Source: Acidobacteriota bacterium (GTDB lineage Bacteria > Acidobacteriota > Vicinamibacteria > Marinacidobacterales > Marinacidobacteraceae). Taken from it: a DNA stretch of 64,000 bases. The position numbers were made by a program, and so were the translations under genes. The notes beneath the pieces were generated by a model, which did not search any database, had not been told where the DNA came from, and saw only the letters and a program-made list of their open reading frames with translations. The number at the start of each line of letters is the position of its first letter. Positions within the stretch are counted from its first letter, which is position 1. The stretch lies in the NCBI GenBank assembly GCA_022828085.1, contig JAJEIY010000054.1:1-64000 (forward strand), read 5' to 3'. Shown in pieces: positions 10,031 through 18,788 of this stretch.

Positions 10031-10723
10031 ATGAAGAGTCAGGTGCGCCACTACCGGGGCAATCAGGCCTCGGTCACGTTCGATACCCACCGCTGCATCC
10101 ATTCGGAGGTCTGTGTGCGCGGGCTGCCGCAGGTGTTCGACGTCTCGCGCCGTCCCTGGATCCTCCCCGACGAGGCCGATCCGAAACGGCTGGAGAGAGT
10201 GGTACTCGGTTGTCCCACCGGGGCGCTCCGCATGGCGCCGCCCACCGACCGGAAGATCGAGAAGGGCGCCGCCGCGGCCGCGACCATCTTGCCCGAGGAA
10301 CCGCGGAAGAAGAACTCCGCGTCCATCACGCCGGATGGGCCGTACTACGTCCGCGGCAACCTGGAGATCGAGGAGACGGCGGGCGCGGAGGTCGCGCAGG
10401 ACACGCGGGTCGCGTTCTGCCGGTGCGGACATTCGGAGAACAAGCCTCTCTGCGACGAGTCGCACGCGCGCGTCGGATTCCGCTGCGAGGCCGCGGTCAC
10501 CCCGGGCTCCGCACCGGCGCCGCCGGTGGCCGACGAGGCGGCCGCGGTGCGTTTCACGCCCTTTCCGAACGGCCCGCTGGGCTTCCGCGGCCCCCTCACC
10601 ATCTCCGGCCGCGGGGGCGCGCGGGTCACCCTCGACCAGGGAAAGCTCTGCCGGTGCGGGCATTCGAAGAACCGGCCGCTGTGCGACGGGTCGCACCGGG
10701 AAGCGGGGTTCAGGGCTCCGTAG
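10031..10723 (+). CDS. Fe-S protein: divergent 4Fe-4S domain plus two CDGSH domains
   Basis: A 230-residue protein with three metal-binding modules. The N-terminal part (about 5-72) resembles the Fer4_19 mono-cluster domain, with cysteines C22, C28 and C61. The first CDGSH module has C130, C132, C141 and H145 and reads CDESH in place of CDGSH; the second has C207, C209, C218 and H222 with intact CDGSH. CDGSH proteins bind 2Fe-2S clusters with three Cys and one His. Such fused proteins are known in bacteria; their role is poorly defined and may be redox or cluster transfer. Confidence 0.9.
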   Translation: MKSQVRHYRGNQASVTFDTHRCIHSEVCVRGLPQVFDVSRRPWILPDEADPKRLERVVLGCPTGALRMAPPTDRKIEKGAAAAATILPEEPRKKNSASITPDGPYYVRGNLEIEETAGAEVAQDTRVAFCRCGHSENKPLCDESHARVGFRCEAAVTPGSAPAPPVADEAAAVRFTPFPNGPLGFRGPLTISGRGGARVTLDQGKLCRCGHSKNRPLCDGSHREAGFRAP

Positions 10724-10735
10724 GTCAGCCCCGGG

Positions 10736-10805
10736 AGTGCCGGTGTTCACACCGGCATCGCCCGCGCAGGAGCGCCGGTGTTCACACCGGCATCGTCCGC
10801 GCAGC
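10736..10805. repeat. 35-bp tandem duplication with palindromic core
   Basis: Two units exactly 35 bases apart, each containing the palindrome GCCGGTGTTCACACCGGC followed by ATCG(C/T)CCGCGCAG. The core has the same shape as the dispersed repeat but a different loop. It follows the CDGSH gene and could act as a transcription end. Confidence 0.8.
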
Positions 10806-10913
10806 GGGCGAAACTCCCCCGGCCATGCCGCCCCACGGCGCCGGACACAAACGGGGATAGCGCAACGCCGTCCCGCCCAAGTCCAGTCCATGGGCACGAT
10901 TGGTGGCGTGAAT

Positions 10914-10970
10914 TTCGCTGCGCTGTCGCGCAGCGATGCCGCTCTGAAGAGCGGCGCTCCTTGCCTCCTG
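10914..10970. repeat. Dispersed palindromic repeat, variant copy
   Basis: Contains GCTGCGCTGTCGCGCAGC and then GCCGCTCTGAAGAGCGGC followed by GCTCCTTG. This keeps the two-hairpin layout of the dispersed repeat, with changed stem bases that still pair. Compensating changes of this kind suggest the fold matters. It lies between the convergent CDGSH and MBL genes. Confidence 0.6.
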
Positions 10971-10980
10971 GCTGCGGTTC

Positions 10981-12057
10981 CTACTCCTCGGGAGTCAGGG
11001 CGCGGGCGTCGAAGAGGCGGTAGGCGCGTTCCACCGCGATCAGCGGCGCTCCCGGTCCGGTGACGGACGGGAAGTGCTCGCCGTGGGCGCTGAGATCGAT
11101 GCTCTCGGCCGCCTCCTCCGCGGAGACGCCCTCGCCGTGGGCCGCCTCGGCCTGCGCCCAGAAGTCGTCGAGGTAGGCGGCCAGGTATTCGAGCTTCGCC
11201 TTGTCCTCGAAGGGCGGGCCGTGGCCCGGCAGCACCAGGTCGAAGTCCAGCTCGGCGAAGCGGCGGATCGTCTCGCCCCATTCCGGGTACCCGTCGCCCA
11301 TGAAGGGCAGGCCGAAGGGGACCAGGTCGCCGGTGACGAGCACCTTCTGCCCGGGCAGGAACGTCACGACATCCCCGGCGGTGTGGCCGAGCCCGAGGAA
11401 CAGCAACTGGATCTCGTGCCCGCCGCGGTGGAGGGTCATCCGGCGCTCGAGAGTGATGGTCGGCGGCACGGGGGTGATGCTCGCGGTCGCCTCCTGGTAT
11501 GCCCGGGTCCTCGCCAGGGCGTCCGCGATCTCGGCGCGGTCGGCCTCCGCGGCGGCCTCCAGCCGGCTCTCGAGCGTCGCGATCTGTTCCGGCAGCGTTC
11601 CCACGAACGCATCCCAGGCGGTCCCGGAGTTCGATCCGCCGCCGGCGACCACGTCGTAGGTGGCCTCGTGGCCGAGGATCTCCACCTCGTCGCCGAAGAC
11701 CTGGTTCCCATGGATGTGGTCGAAGTGGAAGTGGGTGTTCACCACGTAGCGGACCGGCTTGGGGGTCAGCGGCGAAAGCTCCTGGAGCAGCACCCACGCC
11801 GCCGCCGGGGTGATGTGGGAGTCCACCAGCAGCAGCGATTCACCGAGGTCCACGATCGCCGCGTTCGCGCCCACGTTCATGGCGCCGGTCCCCACCGCGT
11901 GCCAGATGCCGGGACGCACCTCGGTGATCTCGAACGCCGCCCCCTGGTGGGCCGCGGCGCCCGGAGGCGGCGGGTCCTCCGGGGGAGGCGGGGCGCCGCA
12001 GGCGACAAGCGCGAAGAGGGCCGCGGTGGCCAACCAGAAAGGAACGGCGTGCTTCAT
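10981..12057 (-). CDS. MBL-fold metallohydrolase, lipoprotein
   Basis: A 358-residue metallo-beta-lactamase-fold protein with a lipoprotein signal (LVAC, C20) and a proline-rich spacer. The metal site is THFHFDH (H109, H111, D113, H114), followed by GLGHTAGD, TGDLVPFG and PGHGPPF, all in normal order. The ATG at 12057 has a GGAGG upstream; the open frame is longer but that part lies before the ribosome site. Best described as a cyclase/quinoprotein-relay-like MBL hydrolase. Substrate is unknown, and lactamase activity is not implied. Confidence 0.88.
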   Translation of the reverse strand: MKHAVPFWLATAALFALVACGAPPPPEDPPPPGAAAHQGAAFEITEVRPGIWHAVGTGAMNVGANAAIVDLGESLLLVDSHITPAAAWVLLQELSPLTPKPVRYVVNTHFHFDHIHGNQVFGDEVEILGHEATYDVVAGGGSNSGTAWDAFVGTLPEQIATLESRLEAAAEADRAEIADALARTRAYQEATASITPVPPTITLERRMTLHRGGHEIQLLFLGLGHTAGDVVTFLPGQKVLVTGDLVPFGLPFMGDGYPEWGETIRRFAELDFDLVLPGHGPPFEDKAKLEYLAAYLDDFWAQAEAAHGEGVSAEEAAESIDLSAHGEHFPSVTGPGAPLIAVERAYRLFDARALTPEE

Positions 12058-12203
12058 GACTCGAATCCTCCCGCGGGGAAACGGCAGAAAGTGAAGGCTA
12101 CCGAACGGGCGGCACTGACGGATGCTTGCCACCCGCAGGGGTTGGCACGGTCGTTGCGAAAACCCGGAGCAACAGCACCCTGGCAGGCCAAAGGAGCAAC
12201 ATC

Positions 12204-12701
12204 GTGAGAAACAACCAGATTGCCAACCCATCGCGGTACTACCTCAACCGGACGCCATCCGTCGCCCTTCCATACGCGATCTTCGTCGTCCTTTCCGTGG
12301 GCCTCATGGCCTGCAGCGAGAGTCCAACGGTACCGGAAGCGCACGGTCCGGAGTCCGGAACGGAATCCGGAAGCGAGGGCAGCTCGGGGTCCGGTGAGCC
12401 GGGTGAGTCCGGGACGCAGTACGGGCTTGCCGACACGGCGCGCGAAACCCGGAGCGGGGTCGATCTGGTCATGAGCTACGACGCCGTGGCCCAGGCTTTC
12501 GCGGGCACCGTGACGAACACAACGGCGGCAGCCATCTCGAACGTCCGGGTCGAGATCCACCTGTCGAACGGGGTCGAGCTCGGTCCGACCGCCCGGGTCA
12601 CCCTGAACGCCGGCCAGACGAACCCGGTTCAGCTCGCCGCCAGCGGGCAGAGCTTCACCCGCTGGAGCGTCCACGTCGAGCTCGGTTCGGGAGCGAACTG
12701 A
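12204..12701 (+). CDS. Small lipoprotein with FxLYD-like beta domain
   Basis: A 165-residue predicted lipoprotein. The start is GTG at 12204 with AAGGAG 8 bases upstream. The signal segment ends LMAC. A Ser/Gly/Glu-rich linker follows (about 50-75), then a domain of about 90 residues with AGTVTNTTAAAISNVRVEIHLS, which looks like the FxLYD/transthyretin-like group that describes exported beta-sandwich domains. It is divergent from the MBL gene and followed by a hairpin. No function was recognised. Confidence 0.72.
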   Translation: MRNNQIANPSRYYLNRTPSVALPYAIFVVLSVGLMACSESPTVPEAHGPESGTESGSEGSSGSGEPGESGTQYGLADTARETRSGVDLVMSYDAVAQAFAGTVTNTTAAAISNVRVEIHLSNGVELGPTARVTLNAGQTNPVQLAASGQSFTRWSVHVELGSGAN

Positions 12702-12723
12702 CCCGCCGGATTCCTTGGGAGGG

Positions 12724-12746
12724 GGCGCCGGACTCGATCCGGCGCC
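12724..12746 (+). terminator. Hairpin after lipoprotein gene
   Basis: A perfect 9-base stem GGCGCCGGA / TCCGGCGCC around a 5-base loop, 22 bases after the lipoprotein stop. There is no T run, so it is a weak intrinsic terminator at best. Confidence 0.5.
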
Positions 12747-12792
12747 TGACCGGCGGGGGGCGGCGAGTCCCGGCCCCCGTCGCAAAACCGCC

Positions 12793-12816
12793 TGGCGCGC
12801 CAGATTTGGCGCGCCA
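12793..12816 (-). terminator. Terminator behind the amidase gene
   Basis: Two copies of the self-complementary decamer TGGCGCGCCA separated by four bases form a 10-base stem. Read on the minus strand, it lies just after the amidase stop and is followed by GGCGGTTTTGC, a short T run. This is a plausible Rho-independent terminator for the amidase unit. Confidence 0.6.
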
Positions 12817-12819
12817 TCG

Positions 12820-14238
12820 TCATTTCCGGACCCCTGCGGAGCGCAGCGGCGGCTCGGACCAGCGAGGTTCCAGCGCGTGAGCGAGCTGGAGCACCCCGAA
12901 ATCGTCGCGCGGGCGGCCGACGATCTGGAGGCCCACGGGCAACCCTTCGGGGGTCTCGCCGGCGGGGACGGACACCGCCGGGCAGTCGAGCAGCGACACC
13001 CAGGCGCAGGACGCCATCCAGTCCGTGTAGCTCCGCATCGTGACCCCGGCGATCTCCGTCGGATACTCCATGCCGATATCGAAGGGCGGCACCTGGGAGA
13101 CCGGCAGCGCCAGGAACTCGTAGCGCTCGAAGAACGTCCGCGCCCGCCGCAGGAGCGCCGTCCAGCGGCGGGAGGCCTCGGCGAGGGCCGCGGCGTCGAG
13201 TTCCCGGCCCCGCTCGATGTTCCAGATGACCGTGTCCTTCATGGACTCTCGCTGGCGGTCGAGGAGGGGACCCCAGTTCAGTTCGAAGTACCACGCCCGC
13301 CAGCGGTCGAAGGCGGCGTCGGCGCCGCTCATGTCGGGCTCGGCGTCTTCGACCTCGCACCCGATCCGCTCCAACCCGCCGCGAGCCGGGGCGAGCGCCG
13401 CCCGGACCCGCGGATCGAACGGGACGCCCCCGAAGCCGGTGCTCCAGGCCACCCGGACGCCCTGGAAGTCCCGGTCGAGCGGCCTCCGGAAGGTCTCGCC
13501 GGGATCCGCCAGCGAGAGCGGCGCCCGCGGATCCGGCCCCGCGATGGCGCTCAGCATCAATGCCGCGTCGGCGGCGCTCCGCGCCATCGGCCCCTGAACC
13601 GGGACGGGGAACCAGGGCGTCTCGTCCGGCCAGACCGGCACCCGGCCGGGCGAGGGCCGGAACCCCACCACTCCGCAGAAGCTGGCGGGATTGCGAAGCG
13701 AGCCGCCGTAGTCGCTGCCGTCCGCGATCGGGACCATCCCGGATGCCAGCGCCGCGGCGGCGCCCCCGCTGCTGCCGCCGCAGGTCTTCGACTCGTCCCA
13801 CGGGTTCCGGGTGGGCCCGAAGACCGGGTTGAACGTCTGCGAGCCCGCGCCGAACTCGGGCGTGTTCGTCTTGCCGATGGTGATGGCGCCCGCCGCCCGC
13901 AGCCGTTCGACGATCAGCGCGTCCTCCTCGGGGACGAAGTCGGCGAAGATCGGCGACCCGAAGGTCGTGCGGATGCCGCGGGTGAGGGTCAGGTCCTTGT
14001 GGGCCACCGGCAACCCGTGCAGCGGCCCGAGCGGGTCGCCCGCGGCCACCGCCGCGTCGGCCGTGTCCGCCGCTCGGAGCAGCGTCTCTTCAGGCAGCAG
14101 GGTGACGATGGCGTTCAGGCGCGGGTTCGCCTCCTCGATCCGCGCCAGATGCGCCCGCATCACCTCCACCGCGGACACCTCGCGGCTCGCGATGAGCCGG
14201 ACCAGTTCACCGGCCGGGGCGGAACACGGATCGGACAT
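12820..14238 (-). CDS. Amidase-signature family amidase
   Basis: A 472-residue amidase-signature enzyme. The Ser-Ser-Lys triad is visible: K81 in PVAHKDL, the cis-serine S157 in GGSSGGA, and the nucleophile S180 in GSDYGGSLR. The family includes GatA, but there are no gatB or gatC genes here and the C-terminal half differs from GatA, so a small-molecule amidase is more likely. The start ATG shares one base with the stop of the upstream isomerase (TGATG), suggesting coupling. Confidence 0.9.
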   Translation of the reverse strand: MSDPCSAPAGELVRLIASREVSAVEVMRAHLARIEEANPRLNAIVTLLPEETLLRAADTADAAVAAGDPLGPLHGLPVAHKDLTLTRGIRTTFGSPIFADFVPEEDALIVERLRAAGAITIGKTNTPEFGAGSQTFNPVFGPTRNPWDESKTCGGSSGGAAAALASGMVPIADGSDYGGSLRNPASFCGVVGFRPSPGRVPVWPDETPWFPVPVQGPMARSAADAALMLSAIAGPDPRAPLSLADPGETFRRPLDRDFQGVRVAWSTGFGGVPFDPRVRAALAPARGGLERIGCEVEDAEPDMSGADAAFDRWRAWYFELNWGPLLDRQRESMKDTVIWNIERGRELDAAALAEASRRWTALLRRARTFFERYEFLALPVSQVPPFDIGMEYPTEIAGVTMRSYTDWMASCAWVSLLDCPAVSVPAGETPEGLPVGLQIVGRPRDDFGVLQLAHALEPRWSEPPLRSAGVRK

Positions 14239-15863
14239 CAGGCCGAGAGCGTGATCAGCCGCGTGGTCAGTTCCGCGAGGCCGCCCAGACCCGGGAGGGC
14301 AGCGTCCAGCCAGAGCACGCGGCGGCCGCGCCGCTTGAGTTCGGAGTAGTCGGCGGCGGCCTGCAGGCGGGCGAACTCGCCGATGCCGAGCCCGGCGAGC
14401 GCGGACGGCAGCTCCGGACTCGGCGGAATCAGGACGTCCGGTCCGGGGTCCCAGGTGAGCATCAGGACCGCCAGGTCCGGAGGCCCGCCCTTTTCGATCT
14501 GGCCGAGCGAATGGAGGAGCCCCGACCCGAACCCGATCGCGGGCGTCACGCGGAACCGCGCCGCGAGCTGCCGCTGGAGCGCGTGGACCAGTCCTTCGGA
14601 CATCCGGGTCCGGTGGCCGAAGGCGTTCACCACGAGCCCGCCCGCCGCCCCCTCGGTGAGGAACTCCCGGACATCCGAATCGGAGACATCCGGCGGCTGG
14701 GGCGCCGACTCGGGACTCGCCGCCAGGCGGCGGGTGGCAGTCTTCGCGTCCTCGACGTCCGGCTGATCGTAGGGGTCCATCCCCAACCGGAAGGCCGCGA
14801 CCGCTACCGCGATCTGCCAGCGGAACAGGAAAGCCAGGCGCCCGGAAGGATCCGGGGGGCAGTGGATCGCCGGGACTCCGGCGGCCGCGCCCGCCTCGAG
14901 CCGCTCTCGGTCCCCGTCTTCCGCGGGACCCAGATGGATCACCAGGCTCGTGTCCGCCAGGCGCTCCGGGTGCGGCCACTCGCAGACCACCGGCAGGATC
15001 CCGGTTCCCCGCTTCCCGGTGCTCTCGGCGAAGAGCTGTTCCAGCCAGGGGAGCACCCCTTCCCAGCCGGGCGCCGCGGTGAGGTGCGCCTGCCAGCGTC
15101 CTTCCGCCCGCAGCCGGGCGAGCACCGCTCCGAGCCGAAAGGCCGGCTCCGCCAGGCCGCCCGCGTCCAGCGCTTCGCGGACGCGGCGGACGCCCGACAG
15201 TTCCTCTCCCAGTTCGCACCCGGCAAGAGCGGCCGGCGACAGCCCGAAGGCGCTGAGGGCCGAGAAACGGCCGCCCACGTCCACCTTCCCGGCGAACCGC
15301 GCCCGGTACCCGGCCCGGTCGGCCCACCGGTGGAGTGGCGTGCCGGGATCCGTCACTGCGAGGAACTGCCTTCCTGGGAGAGCTCCGGCGTCCCGGAGCG
15401 TGCCGTGGATCACCGCCTCGAGGGCGCGCGTCTCCACGGTGGTTCCCGACTTCGACGCCACCAGGAAGATGGTCTGGCGCTGGCGGTCGGGCCGCAGGGT
15501 GTCCAGCACCGCTTCCGGCGCGAGGCTGTCGAGGAAGTCCACCGCGAGCCCGCGGCCCCGGGGAAGTCCCGAGACGACCGCCCGGGGCGCGAGGGCCGAG
15601 CCGCCGATCGCCACCACCACGAGGCGCTCGAAGCCTTCGGCGAGCAGCTCGTCGCGGAGGCGGACGTACTCGGGCAGTTCCCGGCTCGCCGTGAGCGGCA
15701 GGTCCACCCAGCCCAGCCGATCCTCCCGGCCCAGGGAACCCGTGACCCCAAGCCCGCCCGGCGGCGCGCGGTCGGTCCAGGGAGCCGCCTCCTCCTCCGG
15801 AAGCGTCTCCAGCGGGCGAACCGACAGCTTCCCGTCGCGGGTGTTGAAGAAGCTCCAGGTCAT
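14238..15863 (-). CDS. pgi: Glucose-6-phosphate isomerase family protein
   Basis: A 541-residue sugar isomerase of the PGI family, linking glucose-6-phosphate and fructose-6-phosphate. Phosphate-binding SIS-type segments VVVAIGGSALAP and VASKSGTTVET are near 95-150, and the GSGLLHSLGQIEKGGPPDL segment near 455-473 matches the end of the PGI half of transaldolase-PGI fusions. There is no transaldolase domain here. The ATG at 15863 was chosen because the longer frame runs into the divergent msrP gene. It is coupled to the amidase downstream. Confidence 0.86.
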   Translation of the reverse strand: MTWSFFNTRDGKLSVRPLETLPEEEAAPWTDRAPPGGLGVTGSLGREDRLGWVDLPLTASRELPEYVRLRDELLAEGFERLVVVAIGGSALAPRAVVSGLPRGRGLAVDFLDSLAPEAVLDTLRPDRQRQTIFLVASKSGTTVETRALEAVIHGTLRDAGALPGRQFLAVTDPGTPLHRWADRAGYRARFAGKVDVGGRFSALSAFGLSPAALAGCELGEELSGVRRVREALDAGGLAEPAFRLGAVLARLRAEGRWQAHLTAAPGWEGVLPWLEQLFAESTGKRGTGILPVVCEWPHPERLADTSLVIHLGPAEDGDRERLEAGAAAGVPAIHCPPDPSGRLAFLFRWQIAVAVAAFRLGMDPYDQPDVEDAKTATRRLAASPESAPQPPDVSDSDVREFLTEGAAGGLVVNAFGHRTRMSEGLVHALQRQLAARFRVTPAIGFGSGLLHSLGQIEKGGPPDLAVLMLTWDPGPDVLIPPSPELPSALAGLGIGEFARLQAAADYSELKRRGRRVLWLDAALPGLGGLAELTTRLITLSA

Positions 15864-16011
15864 GTTGACTGCTTGCGAAGAAGGAGGAGGCTTGAAGCGG
15901 TTCGAAGACCCGGAGCACCGGGGAACGCGGCCGTCAGCAAGGGCGCCCGGCGGCGGGCTACCATTGGGGACCGGCTCCCGCACGTCGGCCGGGAGCCCGC
16001 GGAGCGTACCA

Positions 16012-17052
16012 ATGAGCCATCTCGTCAAGACCTCGAAACGGATTCGATACGAAAAGAGCCCCGTCGGGGGTTCCGCCACGGACCCCAAGGTCTTCTTCAA
16101 CCGCCGGGCCATCGTGAAGGCGCTCGGCAGCGCCGCGCTGGTCGGGCCCTACACCCTCGCCTGCGGATCGAACGCCGAGGGCGCGGAGATGCTGGACATC
16201 CCGTATTCGCGGCCCGACGTGTTCCCCGCGAAGAAGAACGAGGCGTACCAGATCCCCGAGATGATCGAGCGGAAGGAACTGACGGCGCGCGAGGTGGCGG
16301 GTTCGCACAACAACTTCTACGAGTTCCTGGCCGGCCGCGGCGGCGCGGTCTGGAAGCTCGCCGGCGACTACAAGCCCATTCCGTGGGCCGTCGAGGTCAC
16401 CGGCGAATGCAACAAGCCGCGCACCTTCGATCTCGACGACCTGCTCCAGTTCGACCACGAGGAGCGCATCTACCACTTCCGCTGCGTGGAGCGCTGGGCG
16501 ATGAACGTGCCCTGGACGGGCTTCCCGCTGTCGGCGCTGCTGGACGCGGTGGAGCCGACCGGCAACGCCCGCTTCGTGGCCTTCACTTCGCTGAACCGGC
16601 CGGAGGAGATGCCGGGCCTCGCGTCGAGCAACTGGTATCCGTGGCCCTACCACGAGGCGCTCCGCATGGACGAGGCGATGAACCCGCTGGCGTTCGTGGT
16701 CACCGGGATCTACGGCGATCCGCTGGTCCGCCAGCACGGCGCGCCGATCCGGATGGCGATCCCCTGGAAGTACGGCTACAAGGGCCCCAAGGCGGTGGTG
16801 AAGATCGAGCTGACCCGGCGGCAGCCGCCCTTCTTCTGGGAGATGCAGCAGCACGAGTACGGGTTCTTGTCGAACATCAACCCGAACATCCCGCACCCCC
16901 GCTGGAGCCAGGCGGAGTCCTACTGGCTGGACAACCGGGCCCCCTTCCCGACCCCGCTCTTCAACGGCTACGCCGACCAGGTCGCGTCGCTCTATCCGGA
17001 TGAGCCGATGACCCCGCAGCGGGCGCTCCGGATGGGGCAGACGGCGCGCTGA
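16012..17052 (+). CDS. msrP: MsrP-type methionine sulfoxide reductase catalytic subunit
   Basis: A 346-residue periplasmic molybdopterin enzyme that repairs methionine sulfoxide in exported proteins. It has a Tat-like signal with RR at 31-32 and a hydrophobic stretch to about 50. The molybdenum ligand is C158 in FRCVERWAM, and the SNWYPWPYHEALRMDEA and PIRMAIPWKYGYKG segments are typical. The usual heme membrane partner msrQ is not next to it; a DUF423 membrane protein follows instead. The start at 16012 gives the full Tat signal. Confidence 0.93.
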   Translation: MSHLVKTSKRIRYEKSPVGGSATDPKVFFNRRAIVKALGSAALVGPYTLACGSNAEGAEMLDIPYSRPDVFPAKKNEAYQIPEMIERKELTAREVAGSHNNFYEFLAGRGGAVWKLAGDYKPIPWAVEVTGECNKPRTFDLDDLLQFDHEERIYHFRCVERWAMNVPWTGFPLSALLDAVEPTGNARFVAFTSLNRPEEMPGLASSNWYPWPYHEALRMDEAMNPLAFVVTGIYGDPLVRQHGAPIRMAIPWKYGYKGPKAVVKIELTRRQPPFFWEMQQHEYGFLSNINPNIPHPRWSQAESYWLDNRAPFPTPLFNGYADQVASLYPDEPMTPQRALRMGQTAR

Positions 17053-17064
17053 CCGCGGCTCCGC

Positions 17065-17430
17065 ATGCTGTGGATGACGGTCGGCGCCGCCGCGATGGCG
17101 CTCGGCGTGATCGCCGGCGCGTTCGGCGCACACGGCCTGGCGCCGCAGCTTGACGCCCGGTCGCTCCAGACCTTCGAGACCGCCGTCCGCTACCACCTGA
17201 TCCACGGACTGGGCCTGCTGGCGGTGGGGGCGCTCGCGGCGTTGGGGGTGGAATCGCCCGCCTGGCTTGCCGGCGCACTGATGACGGCCGGGATCGTGCT
17301 GTTTTCCGGCAGCCTCTACTGGCTGGCCCTTGGCGGGCCGGCGTGGCTCGGGCCGGTGACCCCGCTCGGCGGTGTCTGCCTCATCGCCGCCTGGGGGTGC
17401 CTCTTCGTCGCCCTCGTCCGCGCGGCATGA
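17065..17430 (+). CDS. DUF423 family membrane protein
   Basis: A 121-residue protein with four predicted membrane helices and the N-terminal GAFGAHGL motif of DUF423 (E. coli YgdD type). Function in the family is unknown. It follows msrP by 12 bases and overlaps the thioesterase start as ATGA, so all three may be one transcript. Confidence 0.9.
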   Translation: MLWMTVGAAAMALGVIAGAFGAHGLAPQLDARSLQTFETAVRYHLIHGLGLLAVGALAALGVESPAWLAGALMTAGIVLFSGSLYWLALGGPAWLGPVTPLGGVCLIAAWGCLFVALVRAA

Positions 17431-17924
17431 CCGCGCCGGACCGGCGGAAGGCGTTTCAGGACTACTACCCCGCGGCGACCCAGCACTGCTACGGCTGCGG
17501 CGCCCGCAACCCGGACGGCTACCGGATCCGGAGCTTCGCCGAAGGAGACGAAGCCGTCTGCCGTTTCACGCCGGAGCCCTCCCACACCGCGGTTCCGGGG
17601 GCGGTGTACGGCGGGCTGATCGCATCGCTCATCGACTGCCACGGCACGGGAACGGCGGCCTGGGAGGCCTACCGGGCCGCGGGCCGGCCCATGGACAGCG
17701 ACCCGCCGCTCCGCTTCGTGACCGGCTCGCTCCAGGTGAGCTACCGGAAGCCGACGCCCCTCGGATTGGAGCTGGTGCTGCGGGCGCGGGCTACCGAGAT
17801 CGGCGACCGCAAGGTACGGGTGGCGGTGCAGGTGGAGGCCCGCGGGGTGGTCACCGCGGAGGGGGAAGTGGTCGCGGTGCGCATCCCCGAGGCGTGGCTC
17901 GAGAGCCTGGCGGGGGGCGCCTGA
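17427..17924 (+). CDS. PaaI-family hotdog thioesterase
   Basis: A 165-residue hotdog-fold protein of the PaaI/YbgC acyl-CoA thioesterase type. The GAVYGGLIASLIDCHGT segment (about 63-80) contains the central helix with the catalytic acidic residue. The N-terminal CYGCGARNPDGY resembles the CxxC-type start seen in many small PaaI-like proteins. The ATG overlaps the previous stop (ATGA). The exact acyl substrate is unknown. Confidence 0.86.
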   Translation: MTAPDRRKAFQDYYPAATQHCYGCGARNPDGYRIRSFAEGDEAVCRFTPEPSHTAVPGAVYGGLIASLIDCHGTGTAAWEAYRAAGRPMDSDPPLRFVTGSLQVSYRKPTPLGLELVLRARATEIGDRKVRVAVQVEARGVVTAEGEVVAVRIPEAWLESLAGGA

Positions 17925-17956
17925 GCGGGCGGGCGGACCCCCAGGCCGAGCGCTAC

Positions 17957-18060
17957 GGCTTGGAACGCCGGTCTCTGACCGGCACGCGCGGTGCTCCGCA
18001 CCGCGCACGTCGCAACCCCACCCATCCTGACGGCGCGTACTGCTTGCAACGCCGGACGCC
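17957..18060. repeat. Dispersed palindromic repeat, one full and one partial copy
   Basis: A full copy, GGCTTGGAACGCCGGTCTCTGACCGGCACGC followed by the second palindrome GCGGTGCTCCGCACCGC, then a decayed copy GCTTGCAACGCCGGACGCC about 84 bases on. That spacing matches the 85-base tandem units seen elsewhere. Confidence 0.75.
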
Positions 18061-18129
18061 AGGCCCGCATCGCCTCCGCCGCATCCGCTAAACTCGGATC
18101 TGACTGGTCTGACTAGTCCAATCTTGACA

Positions 18130-18402
18130 ATGAACCTGACCCTTTCCACCTACGAGGCGAAAGCCCGCTTTTCCGAAGTCATCCGACTGGTCCGCGAGGG
18201 ACGCACCGTGCGCATCTCCTACCACGGCAAACCGGTAGCCGAGATCCGCCCCATCGAAGGGAAGAAGAAGACCCTCGAGGAGCATCTCGACGATCTCGAG
18301 CGGCGCGGCATTGTCTCGCCGGCCAGGAATCGCAACGCCCCTCTCGAGCCGATCGCCCACCGGCCGGGAGCGTTACAGCGGTTTCTTGACGAGCGGGAAT
18401 GA
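18130..18402 (+). CDS. Phd/YefM-type antitoxin
   Basis: A 90-residue antitoxin. The N-terminal 50 residues (LSTYEAKARFSEVIRLVREG, then HGKPVAEIRP) form the Phd/YefM DNA-binding fold; the rest is the toxin-neutralising tail. It is followed by a PIN toxin with an ATGA overlap, the classic pair order. A TTG two codons upstream is also possible. Such complexes normally repress their own promoter. Confidence 0.93.
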   Translation: MNLTLSTYEAKARFSEVIRLVREGRTVRISYHGKPVAEIRPIEGKKKTLEEHLDDLERRGIVSPARNRNAPLEPIAHRPGALQRFLDERE

Positions 18403-18779
18403 ACGCCACCTACGTGGATTCATCCGCGCTCGTCGCGGTCGCGTTCAACCAGGTCGGAGCCGCGGAAGTGGCGGATCGCCTGCGCTCCCATGACCGGTTG
18501 TACTCGTCGAATCTGCTGGAAGCCGAGCTTCGGTCGGCATGTGCAAGAGAGGAACTCGTCCTGGATCCCACCTATCTGGACAGGATTGAGTGGTTGTTCC
18601 CGGATCGACCCCTGGAATCGGAGATGAATGCGGTCCTGGCGGCGGGATACCTCCGCGGCGCCGACCTGTGGCATGTCGCCAATGCGCTGTACGCGTTCCC
18701 CCGGCCGGCCGAGGTCGGGTTCTTCACGCTCGACGAGCGGCAGCGGACGGTCGCGGCCAAACTCGGTTTCCAGGTCTGA
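18399..18779 (+). CDS. VapC-type PIN-domain toxin ribonuclease
   Basis: A 126-residue PIN-domain protein with the acidic metal-binding residues D7 (TYVDSSAL), E41 or E43 (LLEAEL), D89 (RGADLWHVA) and D112 (TLDERQ). PIN toxins cut RNA, often tRNA, when released from their antitoxin. All the catalytic acids are present, so it is probably active. It overlaps the antitoxin by 4 bases. Confidence 0.93.
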   Translation: MNATYVDSSALVAVAFNQVGAAEVADRLRSHDRLYSSNLLEAELRSACAREELVLDPTYLDRIEWLFPDRPLESEMNAVLAAGYLRGADLWHVANALYAFPRPAEVGFFTLDERQRTVAAKLGFQV

Positions 18780-18788
18780 CCCGGGCGG

